Below the pieces are notes generated by a model. The model was not told the DNA's origin and did not search any database. It worked only from the letters and a program-made list of their open reading frames with translations. 41,384 bases of DNA from Candidatus Solibacter sp. (lineage in GTDB: Bacteria > Acidobacteriota > Terriglobia > Bryobacterales > Bryobacteraceae): positions 1-41,384 of the forward strand of contig JANYAH010000048.1 in NCBI GenBank assembly GCA_025361425.1, read 5' to 3'. Numbering within the stretch: the first letter of the stretch is position 1; every line of letters begins with the position of its first letter. The position numbers and the translations under genes were made by a program. This document shows positions 1 to 6,112 of this stretch, piece by piece.

Positions 1-2
1 AC

Positions 3-182
3 CACCGCGGACGCGTCGACGTGGCCATCCACCCGGATCAGCCCGAAGGCCGCTGGCTGCTGGAGTACCTCGTGGAGAAGCACATTCCCTACTTCGCCTT
101 CCGCCAGGCCGTACCCGGCAGAGCTACCGGAGCGCATATTCATATCGGTCCCATGAGCACGCGCTTCAAACTCGGCGGATAA
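3..182 (+). CDS. C-terminal fragment of an unknown protein (5' end outside window)
   Basis: An open frame enters from the left edge and ends at the TAA at 180-182, eleven bases before hpt. About 59 residues are visible. The last part contains GAHIHIGP, an HxH pattern that resembles the terminal zinc-binding histidines of M15-type peptidases and related phage-like hydrolases. The fragment is too short to assign a family, and the catalytic part would lie outside the window. It probably precedes hpt on the same transcript, since the gap is very short and no terminator is visible between them. Confidence 0.5.
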   Translation, partial: HRGRVDVAIHPDQPEGRWLLEYLVEKHIPYFAFRQAVPGRATGAHIHIGPMSTRFKLGG

Positions 183-192
183 TGTAAGCTCC

Positions 193-729
193 ATGACTGA
201 TCCAAAGCTCCGGGTTCTGATCTCCGCCGAACAGATCCAGGCCCGCATCAAGGAACTAGGCGAAAAGATCTCCGCGGATTACCCCACCGGGAATCTTCAC
301 ATGATTTGCATTCTCAAGGGTGCGGTTTTCTTCATGACGGATCTGGCGCGCGCCATGACACGCGACGTCCAGGTCGATTTCATGGGCATCTCCACCTACG
401 GCAAGGGCAAGACCAGCTCTGGCGAAGTCAAGGTCACCAAGGATCTCGACATCTCGCTGGAGGGCGCCGACGTGCTGATTGTGGAAGACATTGTGGATAG
501 CGGCGTAACGCTGAACTACTTAATGCACGTCCTCGATCAACGCAAGCCCCGGTCCATCCGCATCGCCGCCCTGATGGATAAGCCCGATCGCCGCCTCCGC
601 CCGGTACACGTGAGCTATGTCGGCTTCCAGATCCCCGACGAGTTCGTGGTGGGCTACGGCCTGGACTACGCCGAGAGATATCGCAATCTCGACGACATCT
701 GCGTGCTGGACAATCCCGACGAGGCATAG
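193..729 (+). CDS. hpt: Hypoxanthine phosphoribosyltransferase
   Basis: This is a 178-residue cytosolic enzyme of purine salvage that transfers the phosphoribosyl group of PRPP to hypoxanthine or guanine. The length is typical of bacterial Hpt. The PRPP-binding loop VLIVEDIVDSGVTL sits at about residues 94-107 with the adjacent acidic pair E98/D99. The LKGA segment near residue 41 and the flexible-loop STYG region near residue 67 are also present. The ATG at 193 is the first sensible start after the upstream stop; no strong Shine-Dalgarno sequence is visible. A short hairpin region follows the gene. The assignment is secure at family level; preference between hypoxanthine and guanine cannot be read from sequence. 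Confidence 0.95.
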   Translation: MTDPKLRVLISAEQIQARIKELGEKISADYPTGNLHMICILKGAVFFMTDLARAMTRDVQVDFMGISTYGKGKTSSGEVKVTKDLDISLEGADVLIVEDIVDSGVTLNYLMHVLDQRKPRSIRIAALMDKPDRRLRPVHVSYVGFQIPDEFVVGYGLDYAERYRNLDDICVLDNPDEA

Positions 730-767
730 GGCGGCAAGCAAAAGATGAACATGTGTGCCACTTGTGA

Positions 768-806
768 GGCAGCCAATCTTGGCTGCCGCCGGTTTTTAGC
801 CGGCGA
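768..806. repeat. Two back-to-back hairpins after hpt
   Basis: A perfect 9-bp inverted repeat (GGCAGCCAA with TTGGCTGCC, 768-787, two-base loop) is followed at once by CGCCGG/CCGGCG around a T-rich loop (about 786-806). The position between hpt and the permease suggests transcription termination or a REP-like element. There is no U-tract after the stems, so the terminator reading is weak. Confidence 0.45.
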
Positions 807-817
807 CGTGGCATAAG

Positions 818-1711
818 TTGCTCACCGCTCTCTTCGTAGTGGCGAGGATCCTCGCCAATCCGGTTTCCAACGTCTTCCAGAAACAACTGACGCAGCGCTC
901 CGCGAATCCCCTCTTCATCATCGGCGCTACGGACGCGCTGCTGACACTGGGCGTTCTCCCCCTCTTCGTGTTGGGTGCGCTCCCGCTGCCACTTGGGGCG
1001 GAGTTCTGGACGAACATGGTGGTTGCCGCGTCGCTCGGCGTCGCCAGCAACGTGCTGCTGGTCTACGCGCTGCAATCCACCAGCCTCTCCGTCCTCGGCC
1101 CCATCAACGCCTATAAGTCGGTGGTCAGCCTGGTGTTGGGGGTGTTCCTCCTGGGCGAGGTTCCGGCGCCGCTGGGCGTGGCCGGAGTCCTGCTGATTGT
1201 GGCGGGGAGCTACTTCGTCGTCGATCGCGACGCCAACCAACCGCGAAGCAACGCCTTTGTACGGTTCTTTTGCGAGCGAGGCATCCAGTTCCGCTTTGCG
1301 GCGTTGGCACTATCCGCCACCGAAGCCATTTTCCTGAAGAAGGCCCTGCTGCTCTCTTCTCCCCTCACCACGTTCGTTTTCTGGGCGATTCTCGGCCTTC
1401 CCACCGCCGCGGCGGCCAGTGCGCTGCTCGCCAGGGGGCGGCTGGCGAAGGAAGTGGTGCTACTCCGCCACAACTGGCCCACCTACCTGTGGCTCGCCAT
1501 CACCACCGGCGTCATGCAACTGACCTCGCTGTTGACTTTCGGAAGGCTGCAGGTCGGGTACTCGCTGGCCCTCTTCCAGTTATCTACCCTGATCGGCGTG
1601 TTTCTCGGATACCGCTACTTCCAGGAGGGCCATATTCGGAAGCGCCTCCTCGGGTCGGCGATCATGGCCGCCGGCGCCGCGCTGATCGTGCTTCAGGGCC
1701 GCCGCCCCTAG
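818..1711 (+). CDS. EamA/DMT-family permease
   Basis: This is a 297-residue, very hydrophobic protein of the drug/metabolite transporter superfamily, expected to have about ten membrane helices arranged as two EamA repeats. Typical signs are the SVLGPINAYKSVVSLVLG helix of the first repeat and the mirrored LALFQLSTLIGVFLGYRYF of the second, plus a basic end (GRRP). The start used is TTG at 818, directly after the hairpins; no good Shine-Dalgarno sequence is visible, so the true start could lie slightly downstream. The substrate cannot be predicted. It is likely transcribed from its own promoter or by read-through from hpt. Confidence 0.85.
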   Translation: MLTALFVVARILANPVSNVFQKQLTQRSANPLFIIGATDALLTLGVLPLFVLGALPLPLGAEFWTNMVVAASLGVASNVLLVYALQSTSLSVLGPINAYKSVVSLVLGVFLLGEVPAPLGVAGVLLIVAGSYFVVDRDANQPRSNAFVRFFCERGIQFRFAALALSATEAIFLKKALLLSSPLTTFVFWAILGLPTAAAASALLARGRLAKEVVLLRHNWPTYLWLAITTGVMQLTSLLTFGRLQVGYSLALFQLSTLIGVFLGYRYFQEGHIRKRLLGSAIMAAGAALIVLQGRRP

Positions 1712-1845
1712 TCGAGGTGGATGTCCAATTGCGTGCGCGTTCGGTTCATGTCAACCATTCGGCGAGCGCAATACCGCTTCCTCCGATGATGCGGCACAAT
1801 GACCTGCTTAGCGCTAGCCGAATTTCGCCTTTTCTGATGCCGCGA

Positions 1846-2049
1846 TCACCCAATAGTCACCCCGACCAGCTTCGCATCTTCAGGCAGTTCGATATCGCGG
1901 GGCGCTACATAGCGTTCAATGGCTTCTCGGATGTTTAGGCGGGCTTCCTCCTCGGTTTCGCCAGCAGACGCGCAACCGGGAAGTTTGGGGCACACGGCCG
2001 AATAGTCACCGGCCTCGCGATCATGTTCCAGAACGACTCTGAAGGTCAT
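1846..2049 (-). CDS. HicB-like antitoxin-family protein, no HicA partner seen
   Basis: A 67-residue protein with the partial RNase-H-like HicB fold. The N-terminal strand TFRVVLEHDREAGDYSA is followed by CPKLPGCASAGETEEEA and a helix NIREAIERYV, which is the standard HicB signature. It lacks the C-terminal DNA-binding (HTH or RHH) segment found in longer HicB proteins. No HicA-like double-stranded-RNA-binding ORF lies on either side, so this is a solitary HicB. Such solitary copies are common and their role is unclear. It begins the accessory segment that continues to about 5.7 kb. Confidence 0.8.
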   Translation of the reverse strand: MTFRVVLEHDREAGDYSAVCPKLPGCASAGETEEEARLNIREAIERYVAPRDIELPEDAKLVGVTIG

Positions 2050-2259
2050 CGCAGCAGTATAGGACTGCGGCCACAGCCTCGGCTAACCGGGTGTCCCATC
2101 GCACGGCCGTGATGTCGTGCATCCAGCGCTATGGTATCGGCGTTCACGGGACTCATCCGCAGAGCGCCACGTCTGCAGGACTCAACAAGCCGCCATCCGC
2201 GGCGACCCAATCACGGCCGCCTATTGCTCCGCCTCAAGCGCGAGGGCACTACACCGGTC
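2050..2259. other. Non-coding stretch left of the PARIS-like pair
   Basis: This gap lies between the divergently oriented 5' end of the HicB-like gene and the 3' end of the DUF4435 gene. Base composition changes from GC-rich to AT-richer toward the right. No convincing gene, terminator or attachment site was recognised. Short frames on the plus strand here lack protein-like composition. Confidence 0.4.
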
Positions 2260-3222
2260 TTAGCCTGTACGCGCATTGATGTATGCACAAAAGGTCGACT
2301 CCAGAAATGCTCTGAGCGAACTTGGAACCCTCGCACGTGTTCCGATCACCGCCATGCCGTTCGTGGGGGACAACGTTACGTTCAGCTTGGGAACACCCGC
2401 GCAGCCCGGAAACAACGCGGAGGCACCCTGGTGAACGGACTCGCAAAACTTGACCAAAAACCAAAAGACGTATTTTCCGCGGACGAGAGTTCTGTAAACG
2501 TTCCCCTGCTCGAATTCGGCCATTATCGGAGTTATTTCCACGCCTGGATCGAAGGTAATCTTGCATCGGTCATGAATGTACAACGATACGTTCCCTTTTC
2601 CGCTTGGCGTTGGATTGCATTGAAGACGGCCCTCTACGAAGACAAAAAGGTCACGCATCAGGATGTCATTCAAGTTCGGCCTCTCTCCTCGTCTCCTCCA
2701 ATGAACAATCCAGGTCATGATTGGGACCATCTTGCGGAGAAATACTTCGAGTTCTTTCTCAAACAGACTCGCTACGGCATCTAGCGCCTTGTGATCAGCA
2801 ACTGCGAAGCCATACAGCTCAGTGAGCAGCCGTCTGCAGACCGCCTTCTTTACCACGTCGTTTTCGATTGAATAACCATTCGTCACATATATGTTCCTGT
2901 CCAAGATGAGTCGCTCCGGAATAATGTCGGACAAATCTCTATCTACGAAGAAACAGATACGAGACTTCGGGAAGCGTCGCCAATCAATACTCGAGTGGAT
3001 TCGATAAACTTGATCCTTATTGCCAGCAGGCCAAAGTTCGACATCCCACTCGTCCGGCAGCATATGGTCGATAAAGCCACGATAGAAACACGGGTCTTCC
3101 TTACCCTCGACAAAGGCGTAAACAACACTAGCTCCCTTCGAGTAGCGAGCAAGAAACTCATGGTAGCTCGCTAGTTTGCTGCCGAGCGCAGCCAAATGAA
3201 CAGCAAGCATCGACATAGACAC
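2260..3222 (-). CDS. ariB: DUF4435 TOPRIM-type effector, AriB-like (PARIS)
   Basis: This 320-residue protein carries the DUF4435/TOPRIM core. FVEGKEDPCFY holds the predicted catalytic Glu39, and FFVDRDL holds the Asp94/Asp96 pair, followed by GYSIENDVV. In PARIS, AriB is the nuclease effector held by AriA and released on phage anti-restriction triggers; it cleaves host tRNA. Function here is inferred from those motifs and from the neighbour. The start used is GTG at 3222, with AAGGA six bases upstream; in-frame ATGs two and four codons later are alternatives. It follows the ATPase gene by 17 bases, so the two are very likely co-transcribed. Composition is AT-richer than the flanks, which fits acquisition by transfer. 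It could also belong to a DUF4435 pair outside PARIS. Confidence 0.8.
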   Translation of the reverse strand: MSMSMLAVHLAALGSKLASYHEFLARYSKGASVVYAFVEGKEDPCFYRGFIDHMLPDEWDVELWPAGNKDQVYRIHSSIDWRRFPKSRICFFVDRDLSDIIPERLILDRNIYVTNGYSIENDVVKKAVCRRLLTELYGFAVADHKALDAVASLFEKELEVFLRKMVPIMTWIVHWRRRGERPNLNDILMRDLFVFVEGRLQCNPTPSGKGNVSLYIHDRCKITFDPGVEITPIMAEFEQGNVYRTLVRGKYVFWFLVKFCESVHQGASALFPGCAGVPKLNVTLSPTNGMAVIGTRARVPSSLRAFLESTFCAYINARTG

Positions 3223-3239
3223 TCCAGGTCCTTGTGGGA

Positions 3240-4601
3240 CTAAACGACAAACTCTCCGAGGCCATGAGCGTACTTCCTTAGTCCATTGTCATAAATGAAT
3301 GGAGAGTGAGTCACCGCTACAAGACCCATGCAAAAACTGGCATTCCTAATGTCAACGAGGAATTTCCTCTGCCACGGAACCGAGAGAGACAGCTCAGGCT
3401 CGTCGATTAAGACGAAGTACCTATTCCCGCCCGAGAGGTACAGATGGCTGAACAAGGAGACAATCTGCTTTTCGCCCGAAGATAAGTGTTGAAGCTTGAT
3501 TTCCTTGGATGGATTCTTGTCGTTCTTGGACCGAATAGTAAAACTGAAATTCGAGATGTCATATTTGAACTCCTTATCCACCATGTATTCATTGCAGACC
3601 GCGCAGAAACGCGTTATTTGAGACTCTTTAGCCTCGAGATCTTTTTGAAAAGCCATCAGTTTGGTGAAGTAATGGCAAATGACCTTGGTGTGTTCGCTCT
3701 GTTGTCCGCTTGTCTTTACAGCTTTTATAAGTTCTCTCAGGTGTTGTTTGTTTTTTGAAGATAAAATGTGTTCCTGAATTCTATTCAAGATGTTATCAAT
3801 GGTTTGGTCATCAGCCTCTTTGATCGCGTTCAAGTCCACAGTCGTATATTGCTCTTCAACGATATCGCCTAGATAGCCGAACGTCAGATTATTTAGACTC
3901 TCCCTGGCGAACTTGTTGAGCTGAGATAGTGTCTCGTTGATTGCGGTGTCCACGTCCTTCATCCCGAATTCAATCAACTCCACGTAAGCTTGATCGCCTC
4001 GCCGTGAGGTCAGAAGTTCGCGTCGGCTCTTGAGTTCTCGGTCGTCGAGACCCTTGAATATAAGATTCAGTTCGTGCTCGATTCTTCTGTATGTTGGCAA
4101 GAAAAGAATTTGAACGTCCAGCGATTCTTTGATAGCATCAAAAGTCTGCCTCAGTGCTTCCTTTTTTTTACCCGGCTGATCACGAGCGACATCTAAGTCT
4201 CGCAATAGGTATTCAAGGGGAACTCCATATTCATGACAGAGCATCTCCAGCTCACGTGTGCCGAGGTGCCCCTCCCGCTCTTCCATTAACGAGAGAACTC
4301 TGTGCCTGATCGATAGAGGTAGGCGGTGGAGAACACGGGGATCGATATCCTGAATAGGTCGGCTTAGATCCGAAGAACGCAGTCTGTAGGTCTTTTGTCC
4401 AAGCGTTATCGAGACCTCTTCAAAGTCATACTTCACCATCGAACTCCACTGCCCGGAGAGCATATAATAGAACAGATTCAGGACGGTGGTCTTGCCAGCG
4501 CCATTCTCTCCAACTAGAATCAGCGTATTGTCTACAAATCGTAAGTCGACATGTCTGTAGCCATGCAGTTTCTTGATCTCAAATCGTGTGATTGGGTTCA
4601 T
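3240..4601 (-). CDS. ariA: ABC-type AAA ATPase, AriA-like (PARIS)
   Basis: A 453-residue SMC/RecF-like ATPase. Walker A is GENGAGKTT (Lys37), the ABC signature is LSSGEKQ at about 373-379, Walker B is LIDEPELSLS (Asp400/Glu401), and a switch histidine lies in AVTHSPF (about 432). Between them is a long charged, coiled-coil-like insert. This architecture, plus an adjacent DUF4435 gene, is that of AriA, the sensor ATPase of PARIS, which forms a large assembly sequestering AriB. Unlike OLD/GajA proteins, it has no fused C-terminal TOPRIM domain; that function is in the next gene. The start is ATG at 4601, without a clear Shine-Dalgarno sequence but just below a possible promoter. All ATPase motifs are intact, so it appears functional. 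Confidence 0.82.
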   Translation of the reverse strand: MNPITRFEIKKLHGYRHVDLRFVDNTLILVGENGAGKTTVLNLFYYMLSGQWSSMVKYDFEEVSITLGQKTYRLRSSDLSRPIQDIDPRVLHRLPLSIRHRVLSLMEEREGHLGTRELEMLCHEYGVPLEYLLRDLDVARDQPGKKKEALRQTFDAIKESLDVQILFLPTYRRIEHELNLIFKGLDDRELKSRRELLTSRRGDQAYVELIEFGMKDVDTAINETLSQLNKFARESLNNLTFGYLGDIVEEQYTTVDLNAIKEADDQTIDNILNRIQEHILSSKNKQHLRELIKAVKTSGQQSEHTKVICHYFTKLMAFQKDLEAKESQITRFCAVCNEYMVDKEFKYDISNFSFTIRSKNDKNPSKEIKLQHLSSGEKQIVSLFSHLYLSGGNRYFVLIDEPELSLSVPWQRKFLVDIRNASFCMGLVAVTHSPFIYDNGLRKYAHGLGEFVV

Positions 4602-4604
4602 GGA

Positions 4605-4622
4605 GCCGTCCAGTATACTACC
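4605..4622 (-). promoter_or_regulatory. Possible extended -10 promoter for the ariA-ariB pair
   Basis: On the minus strand the bases just upstream of the ariA ATG read TGGTAGTATACT, which contains an extended -10-like TGnTAGTAT and a palindromic AGTATACT (4612-4619). Transcription from it would start only a few bases before the ATG, giving a nearly leaderless message. No good -35 box is visible. This is a visual match only. Confidence 0.3.
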
Positions 4623-4981
4623 ATGACTGGCTAAGCCGCGCGCGAAGATTCAGACCACTTTGTTGCAGCTTGTTGTTTTGTCTCAGGTTTTTTGTCATAG
4701 GTTCTTGTCCGACTACGGGTTTCATTGACCGTAAGCGGTCGAGTCCTGCTTTACGCTCTCGGAAACTGTGCAACCGGGCGGAAACCGGTCTATCGAAAAC
4801 CGTGTGGGTATTCGCAGCGACACGTTACCGAATGAGGTCAAGTCGGCCCGCCGCCACCAGTCCTCAGACTCATCGGTCACGCAAATATTTGTTTTCTTTG
4901 CCGTTTCCCCTCAATCACTTCCCCTCCGATCCCCCGAAAACGCCCCCGCTGGCCTGCTACCGTCGGGCTATCGGAGGCCCT
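4623..4981. other. Non-coding stretch between ariA and the STGPR-family gene
   Basis: The frame read from the plus strand is open across this region but has no family-like protein content and no credible start. Composition is mixed: AT-richer next to ariA and GC-rich from about 4900. It marks the right edge of the low-GC island. No inverted or direct repeat at the junction was recognised by eye. Confidence 0.4.
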
Positions 4982-5609
4982 ATGGCAGCCCAGAAACTAA
5001 TTCACGCCAATTGCTCCAACGCACAACTCTCCACCGGTCCTCGCGCCGAGCAAGGCAAAGCCATCTCGCGCAGGAATGCTCTCAAGACCGGCATCGACGC
5101 CAGAAACGAAGCCGCCTCCGGCAAAGACCTCGCCGCGCTCACCGCCCTCGCCGCCGTGTACGACCACGAGTTCCACCCCATCGGCGTCCTCGAGCGCCTC
5201 CTCGTCGATATCAAGAACGACTGGTTCCTGCGCCGCTACCGCTTCCTCGCCGCCGACCTCGTCAACCACAGGGTGAGCATCGCTGACGAAGCTAAAAGGG
5301 GCGCCGATTCCGTTGCCGGCTTCGCCGCCAACACCAACACCAACACCAACACCAAAACCAAAACCTTCCACCCTCTCCATCGTCACATCCTCGATACCGA
5401 GCGATCCTTCTTCACCCACCTTGCGGAACTGGCGGGCCGCCAAACTCTCCGCCAGCAGCACCCACGCCGAAGCGGACTCCTCCGTAACCCGTTCTCCCGA
5501 AACGGAAAACCCGGGAATTGGGTTCGTTCCGCAACCCACCCCCGCCATCGCTCCCCCATCTGCGCCCGCTCAACGGAACGGCTCAGCGAACCCGAGATCC
5601 TCGAAATGA
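4982..5609 (+). pseudogene. STGPR-family hypothetical protein, probably frameshifted
   Basis: From the ATG at 4982 the protein begins with HANCSNAQLSTGPRAEQGKA and NALKTGIDA, the hallmark of a large uncharacterised family common in Acidobacteria and Planctomycetes. The family-like reading (charged ERSFF segment, then LAEL) runs to about 5433. There the typical continuation, rich in Ser/Pro with PETENPGIGFVPQP, switches to the frame that ends at the TGA at 5607-5609. This suggests a one-base insertion near 5433-5440, or a sequence error. The original frame stays open past 5609, carries another family-like tail (SEPNEPNQPE, about 5700-5730), and runs in frame into the ArsR gene, so a caller may report one fused 376-residue protein. 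Function unknown. Confidence 0.55.
5328..5365 (+). repeat. ACCAAC hexanucleotide microsatellite
   Basis: About four to five copies of the six-base unit ACCAAC, followed by two ACCAAA variants, encode an alternating Asn-Thr then Lys-Thr tract inside the STGPR-family gene. Unit length is a multiple of three, so copy-number change would alter the length of the tract without shifting the frame. Confidence 0.75.
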
Positions 5610-5776
5610 AGGGCTACCGCCGGGATCTTGACAGGTACCACTCAAAAATGCCAGCCGAACCCAAGAACTCTCTCATTTACAACAACATCCATTTCAAGAG
5701 TGAACCCAACGAACCCAACCAACCCGAAGTCGATTGCATATTTGCGAAAATTCGAGAAATCGAATACGCTAATATT

Positions 5777-6112
5777 ATGCCCAATCACCTCCGGGCTTAC
5801 AAAGCAAGCGTCTTTCAAGCTCTGGCGCATCCCACGCGCATTGCCATCGTCGAAATCTTGCGCCACGGCGAGCTTTCCGCCGGCGCCCTGCAGGCCCGGC
5901 TCGGCATTGAGCAGGCCAACCTCTCCCAGCACCTCACCATCTTGCGCAGCCGCCAGATCGTGGTCAACCGCAAGGGCGGTAATCAGGTGTTCTATTCCTT
6001 GCCCAATCCGGTCCTGGGCGAGGTGCTCGACATCATGCGCCATTATTGCCAGACGAATCTCAACCAGGCCATCCAGATGATGGGCGAAATGAATCGCGAG
6101 GCGCAGGGTTGA
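5777..6112 (+). CDS. ArsR/HTH_5-family transcriptional regulator
   Basis: The 111-residue protein from the ATG at 5777 is a compact winged-helix regulator: FQALAHPTRIAIVEIL, recognition region ANLSQHLTILRSRQIV, and wing KGGNQVFYSL. The ArsR metal site in the recognition helix (the CxC of ELCVCDL) is absent; the equivalent here is ELSAGAL, and only one Cys remains (RHYC). Metal sensing of the classical type is therefore unlikely. Its TGA overlaps the ATG of the first complex gene (TGATG), so it is the first gene of the Ehr operon and is translationally coupled to it. It probably controls that operon; the signal is unknown. The frame is open upstream into the STGPR gene, so the start is chosen by family length. 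Confidence 0.85.
   Translation: MPNHLRAYKASVFQALAHPTRIAIVEILRHGELSAGALQARLGIEQANLSQHLTILRSRQIVVNRKGGNQVFYSLPNPVLGEVLDIMRHYCQTNLNQAIQMMGEMNREAQG

Noticed and set aside
3240-4601. OLD/Gabija (GajA) nuclease
   Set aside because: There is no C-terminal TOPRIM domain in the ATPase and no UvrD-like GajB helicase next to it. The TOPRIM-type protein is separate and DUF4435-like.
4592-4981. Extension of the STGPR protein upstream of 4982
   Set aside because: The added sequence is not family-like and overlaps the ariA promoter region; the ATG at 4982 starts directly before the conserved segment.
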